Assembly: GCF_003094615.1 (NCBI RefSeq)
Contig: NZ_QDKO01000041.1
Span: forward strand, 1-64,000
DNA: 64,000 nt
Direction: 5' to 3'
Origin: Caulobacter radicis
GTDB taxonomy: Bacteria; Pseudomonadota; Alphaproteobacteria; Caulobacterales; Caulobacteraceae
In this document: piece by piece, positions 8,557-15,629 of the stretch
Layout: every line of letters starts with the position of its first letter
Position numbering within the stretch: the stretch's first letter is position 1
Translations under genes and position numbers: made by a program
Notes under the pieces: generated by a model
Told to the model about the DNA's origin: nothing
Database searches by the model: none
Seen by the model: only the letters and a program-made list of their open reading frames with translations

Positions 8557-8671
8557 GGCGTCTCAAGCTCTCCCGACAATCGCCAAACGGTCGCCGCCTC
8601 ACCAAACAGGTGACGCCGTCCCCCTGCCGCGCTAAGCGCCCTGCGACACCAGACACGCGGGAGCTTCGCCC

Positions 8672-9454
8672 ATGACCCCCATCCTTCTGCTCGGCGCGGG
8701 CCGCATGGGCGGGGCCCTGATCGAGGGCTGGCGCAAGACCGGGGCGTTCGCCCTCTCCGACCTGATCGTCCGCGACCCGGCGGCGACGGCCGAGGCCTTC
8801 CCCGGCGCGGTGGTCAATCCATCGCTCGAGGCGCTGTCGGCCGCCAAGGTGGTGCTGCTGGCGGTCAAGCCGCAGATCTGGCGCGAGGCGGTCAAGGACG
8901 TGGTCCCGCACCTGGCCAGCGACGCCATCATCGTCTCGATCGCCGCCGGGGTGCGCGCGGCCGACATTTCCGAGGCCTTCGGCGGCCGGCGCGTGGCGCG
9001 GGTGATGCCGACGACCGCCGTGGCCATCGGCCAGGGCGCGGCCAGCCTCTATGCCGACACCGCCGAGGCGCTGGAGGCGGCCAAGGCCCTGCTGGCCCCG
9101 GTCGCCGCCACGGTCGAGCTGGCCGACGAGCAGCTGATGCACGCGGCCACCGCCGTCTCCGGCTCGGCCCCGGCCTATCTCTACGCCTTCATCGAGGCGC
9201 TTGAGGCCGCCGGCGCCGCCCAGGGCCTCTCGCCCGAGGACTCGGCGCGCCTCGCCCGCGCCACCATCGCCGGCGCCTCGGCCCTGCTGGCGGCCGGCGG
9301 CGAGGAGCCCGCGGAGCTTCGCAAGCAGGTCACCTCGCCGGGCGGCACCACGGCCGCGGCCCTGTCGGTGCTGATGGGCGAGGGCGGCTTCGGCGACCTC
9401 CTGCCGCGCGCCCTGGCGGCGGCGGTGAAGCGCTCGGAAGAACTGGGGGGGTAA
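8672..9454 (+). CDS. proC: Pyrroline-5-carboxylate reductase
   Basis: Last step of proline synthesis, reducing pyrroline-5-carboxylate with NAD(P)H. The 260-residue product begins with the dinucleotide-binding LLGAGRMGGALIEGW (residues 5-19), followed by LLAVKPQIW and SIAAGV. The C-terminal dimerisation domain has TAVSGSAPAYLYAFIEAL and the signature KQVTSPGGTTAAAL. The ATG at 8672 is preceded by a GGAG tract (CGGGAGCTTCGCCC). A family B repeat begins within 5 bases of the stop. Confidence 0.97.
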   Translation: MTPILLLGAGRMGGALIEGWRKTGAFALSDLIVRDPAATAEAFPGAVVNPSLEALSAAKVVLLAVKPQIWREAVKDVVPHLASDAIIVSIAAGVRAADISEAFGGRRVARVMPTTAVAIGQGAASLYADTAEALEAAKALLAPVAATVELADEQLMHAATAVSGSAPAYLYAFIEALEAAGAAQGLSPEDSARLARATIAGASALLAAGGEEPAELRKQVTSPGGTTAAALSVLMGEGGFGDLLPRALAAAVKRSEELGG

Positions 9455-9458
9455 GAAA

Positions 9459-9599
9459 GATCCTCCCCCTGAAGGGGGAGGTGGCCCGAAGGGCCGGTGG
9501 GGGAAGTGTCTGATGAGGGCAGTGCAGCCTCAAAGACAGCAGCCCCTTCCCCCTCAGTCGGCTTTGCCGACAGCTCCCCCTTCAGGGGGAGCATCTTTC
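9459..9599. repeat. Family B composite palindromic element
   Basis: Arms GATCCTCCCCCTGAAGGGGG and CTCCCCCTTCAGGGGGAGCA, with inner hairpins GGCCCGAAGGGCC and GTCGGCTTTGCCGAC. The core is more diverged than in other copies. It fills the gap between the convergent proC and alpha/beta hydrolase genes and may act as a bidirectional terminator. Confidence 0.87.
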
Positions 9600-9600
9600 T

Positions 9601-10596
9601 TTACGGCGCCGTCACGTCGACCAGCGCCTGGGGCTGGGTCCCCCGCGCCTTCGCCACGAACTCCACGGCCCGCACGATGTGGTCAGCGAACTCGCCGCCG
9701 AGCAGGCGGGTGTGGGTGGCGCCGGCCACGTGGTCGACATAGCCGTGCTGCGAGGCCTTGGCCGGGGCGGCCTGCATGTCCTTCCACTGGGCGCGATCGC
9801 CGACGCGGGCGCCGGCGGTGACCACGGCCACCGGCCATTCGGGCTTGAACTGCGGCTGGGCGGCGGCCTGGTCTGAGGCCTGCGCCCACAGGGTGACTTC
9901 CTGCGCCGAGGTGCGGTTGTGGCGGCCGTTGGCGAAGCCCCAGCGCTTTTCGGCCTTGGCGTCCGGCGGCAGGCCGATCTTGTCGCCCAGGCGCGTATAG
10001 ACCAGCGGCTTGTAGAGCCCGGTCGAGGCGCCCAGCGCCGCCGCGCGCGAGATGAAGACGAACGACTTGATGAAGCCCTGGGCGCGGCGGATCTTGGCCG
10101 CTTCGGGCGTGGCGGCGTCGACCAGGACGAGGCCGGCGACCTGGCTCGGATTGCGGCCGGCGTATTCGCGCAGGCGCAGGCCCGCCATCGAGTGGCCGAC
10201 CAGGATGTAGGGGCCTTTTTCGCCCGAGGCCGCGACCAGCTTCTCGAAGTCCGACACGATGGCCAGGCCGTCGCGCGGGGCCGGACCCTTGGGCGAATAG
10301 CCCATGCCGGCGCGGTCGTAGGCGCAGGTGCGCCAGCCGGCGGCGGCCAGGGCGTCCTGGGTCGCGCCCCAGTCGGCGGCGAAGCCGAAGGCCCCGGCCT
10401 CCAGCCAGACGGTCGGTCGGTCGGCGTGGGTGGTCTCGCCTTCGCAGACCATGCGCAGAGAGCGGCCGCCGCCGATGTCGACGAAGGTCCCGCGCGGGGC
10501 CTTGTGTCCGACAGCGGCCATCACGCCGCCCGTCGCGACGAAGGAGACGAAGAGCAGGGTGAAGGCGGCAAGGGCGCGTCCGGCGTGCTTGAGCAT
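9601..10596 (-). CDS. Alpha/beta hydrolase, membrane-anchored or exported
   Basis: A 331-residue alpha/beta hydrolase fold protein. An N-terminal hydrophobic segment (ALAAFTLLFVSFVATGGVMAA, residues about 8-28) suggests export or anchoring. The nucleophile elbow GHSMAG lies near residue 138, preceded by CAYDRAGMGYS; the strand LVLVDAATPEA and a C-terminal His in THTRLL fit a Ser-Asp-His triad. The substrate is unknown. I use the ATG at 10596; an upstream in-frame TTG at 10605 is less likely. It is divergent from the small secreted protein at 10694. Confidence 0.85.
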   Translation of the reverse strand: MLKHAGRALAAFTLLFVSFVATGGVMAAVGHKAPRGTFVDIGGGRSLRMVCEGETTHADRPTVWLEAGAFGFAADWGATQDALAAAGWRTCAYDRAGMGYSPKGPAPRDGLAIVSDFEKLVAASGEKGPYILVGHSMAGLRLREYAGRNPSQVAGLVLVDAATPEAAKIRRAQGFIKSFVFISRAAALGASTGLYKPLVYTRLGDKIGLPPDAKAEKRWGFANGRHNRTSAQEVTLWAQASDQAAAQPQFKPEWPVAVVTAGARVGDRAQWKDMQAAPAKASQHGYVDHVAGATHTRLLGGEFADHIVRAVEFVAKARGTQPQALVDVTAP

Positions 10597-10693
10597 GGGT
10601 CTCAATGTAGGGGCGCAGGGCCGTTCGTCGAGAGCGTCCGCGACGTCCGGGCGCGGTTTCTTTTCGGCGGATCAGTCCCTAGACTCCCAAGCC

Positions 10694-10999
10694 ATGCGTC
10701 GCGCCCTGTCCGCCCTGCTGCTGGTCGCCGCCCTGGCCTCGTCGGCCGGGGCCCAGACCCATGCGCGCCGCGCCCTGTCGGTTCCCGCGCCGGAGGCGAC
10801 GACCGCCCCCAGCGCCCAGGCGGTGATCCCGCCGCCGATCCCGCTGCAGTCGCCCCGGCCCGGCGCCGATCCGGCCGCCTGCAAGGCCGTGTGCGCCAAG
10901 ACCTACTACTTCTGCCGCGCCAACACCGACGACGACAGCTGCCCGTCCGAATGGGCCCGCTGCGACGCCCGCTGCAAGGCGACGTTCGTTAGGCCATAA
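10694..10999 (+). CDS. Small secreted cysteine-rich protein
   Basis: A 101-residue product with a clear Sec signal peptide (MRRALSALLLVAALASSAGA, cleavage expected after AGA or AQ) and a Pro-rich middle. Its C-terminal 43 residues hold six Cys in the pattern C-x3-C-x6-C-x8-C-x6-C-x3-C (from ACKAVC to CDARC). The even number and symmetric spacing suggest three disulfides in the periplasm. I do not recognise the family. The stop is followed immediately by a family B repeat. The start is the ATG giving the signal peptide; the frame is open upstream but has no plausible signal. Confidence 0.72.
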   Translation: MRRALSALLLVAALASSAGAQTHARRALSVPAPEATTAPSAQAVIPPPIPLQSPRPGADPAACKAVCAKTYYFCRANTDDDSCPSEWARCDARCKATFVRP

Positions 11000-11139
11000 G
11001 ATCCTCCCCCTCTGGGGGAGGTGATCGCGAAGCGATCGGGAGGGGGGGGCCGTTCTCAGCTTTCGGGGCGTCGGCCGTCTCATCAGCCACACCCCCCTCC
11101 GTCGCCTTTGGCGACACCTCCCCCAGAGGGGGAGGATCT
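11000..11139. repeat. Family B composite palindromic element
   Basis: Arms GATCCTCCCCCTCTGGGGGA and CTCCCCCAGAGGGGGAGGAT, inner hairpins GATCGCGAAGCGATC and GTCGCCTTTGGCGAC, and the core TTCTCAGCTTTCGGGGCGTC. It begins at the base after the preceding stop codon. Confidence 0.9.
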
Positions 11140-11229
11140 TGATGCATCTCCTCTTGCTCCGCGCCCGGAACGAGGCTCAAATCCTGACGGGGCGTCACTG
11201 ACGCCGCCCAACAAAAGAGCCGCGCCTCG

Positions 11230-11871
11230 ATGTCGAACATCGCCTATTTCCCCGCCATGCCGCCGCGCGAGGACAATCGCCCGGGCAAGCGCGAGCGCAC
11301 CAAGACCGCCAACCGCCAGGCCATTCTCGACGCGGCCCGGCAGGTGTTCGGCGAGCTGGGCTATGACGGGGCCACGGTGCGCGACATCATCCGCCTGACC
11401 GGCCTCGCCTCGGGCACCTTCTACAACTACTACAAGTCCAAGGAGGAGGTGTTCGACGCCCTCGCCGACGACGGGGCGCGGCGCTTTCGGCCGTTGCTGC
11501 GCGTGGAGTTCGAGAAGGCGACCGACTTCGCCTCGTTCCTGCGCGGGGCCATGCGGGCCTATTTCGACTTCCTGGCCGCCGAGCACGAGACCTGGCGCGT
11601 CAACCGCCCGGCCGGCGAGACCCATCCGCAGGTGCGCGCCACCCCCGAGGTCACCGCCGTCTTCGCCGAGGTGCGCGAGGCCTTCGAGCGGGTGCTGGAG
11701 CGCGACCACGCTCCCCCCGTGGACCTCGACTACCTGACCGCCGCCTGCATCGCCGTGGCCCGCGAGGTCGGCGACAAGATGCTTGAGCGCCGGCCGATGG
11801 ACACCCAGGGCGCCACCGCCTTCGCCGTCGGCCTGATCCTCGGCGGCCTGCCGGCGCTGCCCAGGCCGTGA
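11230..11871 (+). CDS. TetR/AcrR-family transcriptional regulator
   Basis: A 213-residue one-component regulator. Residues about 23-80 form the TetR DNA-binding domain: ANRQAILDAARQVFGELGYD, then ATVRDIIRLTGLASGTFYNY with the recognition helix, then YKSKEEVFDAL. The remaining helical C-terminal domain should bind an unknown ligand. It lies 130 bases upstream of, and on the same strand as, an HSL-type hydrolase, and may regulate that gene or the downstream quinone oxidoreductase; no operator could be identified with confidence. Confidence 0.92.
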   Translation: MSNIAYFPAMPPREDNRPGKRERTKTANRQAILDAARQVFGELGYDGATVRDIIRLTGLASGTFYNYYKSKEEVFDALADDGARRFRPLLRVEFEKATDFASFLRGAMRAYFDFLAAEHETWRVNRPAGETHPQVRATPEVTAVFAEVREAFERVLERDHAPPVDLDYLTAACIAVAREVGDKMLERRPMDTQGATAFAVGLILGGLPALPRP

Positions 11872-11883
11872 GAACGAAACCTC

Positions 11884-11966
11884 CTCCTTCGACAGGCTCA
11901 GGATGAGGTTTCTACTGCCGCCGACCTGCCTGTAGCCCTCACCCTGAGCCTGTCGAAGGGCGAGGG
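11884..11966. repeat. Family D inverted repeat
   Basis: Arms TCCTTCGACAGGCTCAGGAT and CACCCTGAGCCTGTCGAAGG around a spacer of about 30 bases, between the TetR and hydrolase genes. Confidence 0.87.
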
Positions 11967-12001
11967 CGGCCCCACGGAAACCAACCAGAAAGAGCCCCCG
12001 A

Positions 12002-13033
12002 ATGGCCGACGTCCAGAAGCTGGTCCTCAAGACGATCCTGTCGCTGCCGACCCCGATCCTGCGGGCGCTGAGCGGCGGGGGCGTCGTCTATCGCGGCGGA
12101 CGCACCCTGGACCCGCGCTTCCAGTTCTTCGCCAACGCGGCCAAGGGCCTGCCGTCGATGACCACCCTGTCGCCGCAGGAGGCGCGGGCGGGCAGCGCCA
12201 AGGGCCTGCTGGCCGTCTCCGGCCCGCCCGAGGTCGGGGTGCGCAACGAGACCCTGACGATAGACGGCCCTGGCGGCCAGATCCCGATCCGCGCTTATCG
12301 CCCGGCCGAGCAGGACAGTTCCGCGCCGCTGATCGTCTTCGCCCACTTCGGCGGCGGGGTGATCGGGGATCTGGAGACCTGCCACGCCTTCTGCGGGATC
12401 CTGGCGCGCGTCGCCCGGACGGCCGTGCTGTCGGTCGATTATCGCCTGGCGCCGGACCATCGCTTCCCGGCGGGGCTCGACGACGTGCTGGCCGCCTGGC
12501 GCTGGGGCCGCGACAACGCCGCCCGCTTCGGCGCGGCGCCGGGGCAGGCCGCGATCGGCGGCGACAGCATGGGCGGCAACTTCGCCGCCGTGCTGGCCCA
12601 GGAGGCCAAACGCGCGGGCGAGGCCCAGCCGGCCTTCCAGCTGCTGATCTACCCTGCCGTCGACGTGGCCAGCGAAACGCCGTCGATGGGCGTCTATGCC
12701 GACAGCTATCCGCTGAGCCGCCCGATCATGGAGTGGTTCATGGGCCACTACATGGGTCCCGAGGCCGATCCGGCCGACCCGCGCCTGTCGCCCGACAAGA
12801 CGCAGGACCTGACGGGCCTGGCCCCGGCCATCGTGATCACCGCCGGCTTCGACCCGCTGGTCGACCAGGGCGAGGCCTACGCCAAGCGGCTGATCGCGGC
12901 CGGCGTGCCGACCACCTATCGCTGCTACGACAGCCTGGCGCATGGCTTCACGGCGTTCACGGGCGCGGTGCCGGCGGCCGACGCCGCCTGCCGCGAGATC
13001 GCCGCGCTGGTGCGGGCGGAGATCGAAAAGTGA
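12002..13033 (+). CDS. Alpha/beta hydrolase, HSL/family IV esterase-like
   Basis: A 343-residue hydrolase resembling hormone-sensitive-lipase-type carboxylesterases. The oxyanion-hole motif reads HFGGG (AHFGGGVIGDL) in place of the common HGGG. The nucleophile elbow is GDSMGG (IGGDSMGGNFA, near residue 190), the acid is in TAGFDPLVDQG and the His in LAHGFTAF. LSVDYRLAPDHRFPAGLDD is also typical. The substrate is unknown. It lies between a TetR regulator and a quinone oxidoreductase on the same strand, which may be a small detoxification or lipid-ester cluster; that is inference. Confidence 0.9.
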   Translation: MADVQKLVLKTILSLPTPILRALSGGGVVYRGGRTLDPRFQFFANAAKGLPSMTTLSPQEARAGSAKGLLAVSGPPEVGVRNETLTIDGPGGQIPIRAYRPAEQDSSAPLIVFAHFGGGVIGDLETCHAFCGILARVARTAVLSVDYRLAPDHRFPAGLDDVLAAWRWGRDNAARFGAAPGQAAIGGDSMGGNFAAVLAQEAKRAGEAQPAFQLLIYPAVDVASETPSMGVYADSYPLSRPIMEWFMGHYMGPEADPADPRLSPDKTQDLTGLAPAIVITAGFDPLVDQGEAYAKRLIAAGVPTTYRCYDSLAHGFTAFTGAVPAADAACREIAALVRAEIEK

Positions 13034-13035
13034 AG

Positions 13036-13174
13036 CCCTTCCCCCTGGATGGGGGAAGGGTTGGGATGGGGGTGGAGCGGCCTGTCCGCTGCTCCGTCCG
13101 TTTGGCGTGGGGCGGGGCTGAGCCGCTGTGGTCACCCCCATCCCCGGCCCTTCCCCCATCAAGGGGGAAGGGGG
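13036..13174. repeat. Family C palindromic element
   Basis: Arms CCCTTCCCCCTGGATGGGGG (then AAGGG) and CCCTTCCCCCATCAAGGGGG (then AAGGG) face each other. Next to them are TTGGGATGGGGGTG and its counterpart CACCCCCATCCCCGG. The right arm ends 2 bases before the start codon at 13176 and so supplies its purine-rich leader. Confidence 0.88.
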
Positions 13175-13175
13175 C

Positions 13176-14153
13176 ATGAAAGCATTGGTCGTCGAGCGCC
13201 TTGCCCCCGACTTCGCCGGCTGCGCGGTGAGGGACGTTCCGACCCCGACGCCCGGGCCCGGCGAGGTTCTGGTCCGCATCAGGGCGGCCAGCGTCAACTT
13301 CCCCGACCTGCTGATGACCCGCGGCGAGTACCAGCTGAAGCCGGACCTGCCGTTCACGCCGGGCCTCGACTTCGCCGGCGAGGCGGCGGCCCTGGGCGAG
13401 GGCGTCACGGGTCTGGAGATCGGCGCGGCGGTGGTCGGCGGCGCGCGCACCGGGGCCTTCGCGCAATATATCGCCGTGCCCGCTCGGGCGCTGAAGCCCA
13501 AGCCCGCGCGGCTGTCGTTCGCCGAGGCGGCCTCCTATGGCGCGGCCTATCTCACCGCGCGGGTGGCGCTGGCGCGGCGGGCGAACCTTCAGCCCGGCGA
13601 GTGGGTGCTGGTGCACGGCGCGGCCGGCGGGGTTGGCCTGGCGGCGGTGGATCTGGCCAAGGCCATGGGCGCGAAGGTGATCGCCGCCTCGGCGTCCGAC
13701 GACAAGCTGGCGGAGGTCTCGCGGCTCTATGCGCCTGACGCTGTCGTCAACGTCACCGGCGGCTTCCGCGACCGGGTGAAGGAGATCACCGGCGGGCGCG
13801 GCGTCGACGTGGTCTATGACCCCGTGGGCGGCGAGGTGTTCGACGAGAGCCTGCGGTGCCTGGCCTTCGACGGGCGGCTGCTGGTTGTCGGCTTCGCCTC
13901 GGGGCGGATCCCGACCGTTTCTGCCAATATCCCGCTGATCAAGGGGATCTCGGTGATGGGCGTGCGGGCCGGCGAGTACGGCCGCCAGTTCCCCGACAGG
14001 GGCGCCGAAGACCAGGTCGCCGTCTGGACCATGGCCGAGGCCGGAACGGTCCGCCCGCACGTCCACGCCGAGCTTCCGCTGGAGCGCTGGCGCGAGGCGT
14101 TCGAGCTCTTGGCGCAACGGCGGGTGATCGGCAAGGCGGTGGTCATTTTTTGA
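13176..14153 (+). CDS. NADPH:quinone oxidoreductase family protein, zinc-independent MDR
   Basis: A 325-residue medium-chain dehydrogenase/reductase of the quinone oxidoreductase type. Features are the GroES-like N-terminal part (ALVVERLAPDF; SVNFPDLLMTRGEYQLKPDL; PFTPGLDFAGE), the NADPH-binding VHGAAGGVGLAAVDLAKAMG near residue 147, and DVVYDPVGGEVFDES. No structural-zinc Cys cluster is present. I chose the ATG at 13176 because the in-frame extension to 13128 would only translate the family C repeat. The ribosome-binding region is therefore formed by the repeat arm. It probably reduces quinones or enones; the substrate is unknown. Confidence 0.92.
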   Translation: MKALVVERLAPDFAGCAVRDVPTPTPGPGEVLVRIRAASVNFPDLLMTRGEYQLKPDLPFTPGLDFAGEAAALGEGVTGLEIGAAVVGGARTGAFAQYIAVPARALKPKPARLSFAEAASYGAAYLTARVALARRANLQPGEWVLVHGAAGGVGLAAVDLAKAMGAKVIAASASDDKLAEVSRLYAPDAVVNVTGGFRDRVKEITGGRGVDVVYDPVGGEVFDESLRCLAFDGRLLVVGFASGRIPTVSANIPLIKGISVMGVRAGEYGRQFPDRGAEDQVAVWTMAEAGTVRPHVHAELPLERWREAFELLAQRRVIGKAVVIF

Positions 14154-14198
14154 AACCTCTCAGCCCCTTAAGACCCTCTCCCAGAGGGAGGGGGACTA

Positions 14199-14801
14199 TC
14201 AGGCCGGCCGTCTCGCCCGCAGCGCCTGGGCGATCGTGCCGTCGTCGAGCCAGTCGAGGTCGCCGCCGACGGGAACGCCCCGCGCCAGCATGGTCACCGG
14301 CACATTGGTGTTGGCGAGGCGATCGGCGAGGTAGTGGGCGGTGGTCTGGCCGTCGACCGTGGCCGGCAGGGCCAGGATCACCTCGGCCACCTCGCCGCTG
14401 GAGGCCCGCGCCAGCAGTTCGCCGACCCGCAGGGTCTCGGGACCCACGCCATCCAGCGCCGACAGCAGGCCGCCCAGCACGTGGTAGCGACCCTTGAACG
14501 AGCCGCCGCGCTCCATGGCCCACACCGAGCCGACCTCCTCGACCACGCACAGCAGGCGCACGTCGCGCGAGCCGTCGCTGCACACGGCGCAGGGGTCGGT
14601 GGTGTCCAGCGAGCCGCAGGTGGAGCAGGTCTTCACCTTGGCCTGGGCGTCGGCCATGGCCGCGGCCAGAGGCGCCAGCAGCGCGTCCCGCTTCTTCAGC
14701 AGGGCCAGCGCCGCCCGCCGGCCCGAGCGCGGCCCAAGGCCCGGCAGCTTCGACAGCAGGGCGATCAGGCGCTCGATCTCGGGTCCGGCGGAGGCGGCCA
14801 T
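14199..14801 (-). CDS. recR: Recombination mediator protein RecR
   Basis: Works with RecF/RecO in loading RecA at gaps. The 200-residue product has the N-terminal helix-hairpin-helix (LIALLSKLPGLGPRSGRRAA), the C4 zinc finger (CSTCGSLDTTDPCAVC), a Toprim domain (RLLCVVEEVGSVWAMER then YHVLGG) and a C-terminal Walker-like segment. The ATG at 14801 shares one base with the stop of the upstream CPCC gene (TGATG), so the two are probably coupled. It is the distal gene of a ffs/dnaX-ybaB-CPCC-recR group. Confidence 0.97.
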   Translation of the reverse strand: MAASAGPEIERLIALLSKLPGLGPRSGRRAALALLKKRDALLAPLAAAMADAQAKVKTCSTCGSLDTTDPCAVCSDGSRDVRLLCVVEEVGSVWAMERGGSFKGRYHVLGGLLSALDGVGPETLRVGELLARASSGEVAEVILALPATVDGQTTAHYLADRLANTNVPVTMLARGVPVGGDLDWLDDGTIAQALRARRPA

Positions 14802-15124
14802 CAGCGGTTTCTCATCCAGTAGGGGACCCCGTCGAACTCGGCGAGCGTACCCGTCGATACATGGTCGCCGTCCTCGAACGGCCGCCATGCGCGGTCCTTG
14901 CGGTCGGTCCAGCGGACCTTTCGGACGTTCGAGGCGAAGCGCAACTCGCTGACGCCGTGCTCAGCGTACGACCGTTGCGCCTCGACCAGCGATGGCGGGT
15001 TGGCGCCACCGCCGGAGGTCGGATCGGCGAACTGAAACGGATCGTCTTCCCAGAAGCAGATCCGGCAGATCTCGTAGTCTCCCCGTCCGGCCAGGCCCAC
15101 GTAGCCGCAGCAGGCGCAGGCAAT
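14801..15124 (-). CDS. CPCC-type cysteine-rich protein, probable non-standard start codon
   Basis: A small protein resembling the CPCC family: GRGDYEICRICFWEDDPFQF then NPPSLVEAQRSYAEHGVSE are characteristic. Family members carry a Cys cluster (CPCCGY) just before this. Here the reading frame does contain CACCGY, but it lies upstream of the first standard in-frame start (GTG 15100). I see no ATG, GTG or TTG between it and the end of ybaB, so the start is probably ATT 15124 (giving MACACCGYVG) or CTG 15145 overlapping the ybaB stop. The conservative alternative is 14801-15100 with 99 residues. The four-Cys arrangement suggests metal binding. It sits between ybaB and recR, which are usually adjacent. 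Its function is unknown. Confidence 0.7.
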   Translation of the reverse strand: MACACCGYVGLAGRGDYEICRICFWEDDPFQFADPTSGGGANPPSLVEAQRSYAEHGVSELRFASNVRKVRWTDRKDRAWRPFEDGDHVSTGTLAEFDGVPYWMRNR

Positions 15125-15141
15125 GGTCCGCCGGGCCCAGA

Positions 15142-15471
15142 TCAGAACTTCATCCCGGGCATGCCGCCCATCAGGCCGGCCATCGGGCCGGCGGCTTCCT
15201 GCATCATCTGGGCCTGCTTGGCTTCCAGCTTCTTCTTGGCGTCGGCGTGGGCGGCGACGATCAGGTCGGAGATCACCTCGCCCTCGCCCGGCTCGATCAG
15301 GCTGTCGTCCAGCACGACCTTCTTCAGGTCGCCGCCGCCCGACAGGGTGACGGTGACCATGCCGCCGCCGGCGGTGCCTTCGATCAGGACCTCGGCGAGG
15401 CGGGATTGGGCGTCGGCCAGCTTCTGCTGCATGGCCTGGGCCTGCTTCATCAGGCCGCTGAGGTCTTTCAT
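15142..15471 (-). CDS. YbaB/EbfC nucleoid-associated protein
   Basis: A 109-residue DNA-binding protein of the YbaB/EbfC family, which coats DNA as a tweezer-shaped dimer. The N-terminal DLSGLMKQAQAMQQKLADAQ helix, the central GTAGGGMVTVTLSGGGDLKK sheet and the C-terminal LEAKQAQMMQEAAG helix are all present, and it ends in a Gly/Met-rich tail. The ATG at 15471 has a strong GAGGAG tract upstream. It follows dnaX, the usual order, with a family C repeat in the 158-base gap. Confidence 0.96.
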   Translation of the reverse strand: MKDLSGLMKQAQAMQQKLADAQSRLAEVLIEGTAGGGMVTVTLSGGGDLKKVVLDDSLIEPGEGEVISDLIVAAHADAKKKLEAKQAQMMQEAAGPMAGLMGGMPGMKF

Positions 15472-15495
15472 GGTCTGCTCCTCGAAAGGTTCTTT

Positions 15496-15626
15496 CCCTC
15501 CCCCTTGATGGGGGAGGGGCAGGGGTGGGGGTGGAAGCGCCGGCGGGTTCGGGCGCGGCCGGGCCGCATCCTGAAAAGCCGTGTCACCCCCATCCCCGGC
15601 CCTTCCCCCATCAAGGGGGAAGGGGG
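15496..15626. repeat. Family C palindromic element inside the dnaX-ybaB operon
   Basis: Arms CCCTCCCCCTTGATGGGGGA and CCCTTCCCCCATCAAGGGGG with the associated GGGGTGGGGGTG and CACCCCCATCCCCGG. It starts 24 bases upstream of the ybaB ATG and ends against the dnaX stop. Confidence 0.88.
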
Positions 15627-15629
15627 AAA

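Noticed and set aside
13128..13176. N-terminal extension of the quinone oxidoreductase to 13128
   Set aside because: It would translate only the family C repeat; the conserved N-terminus starts at 13176.
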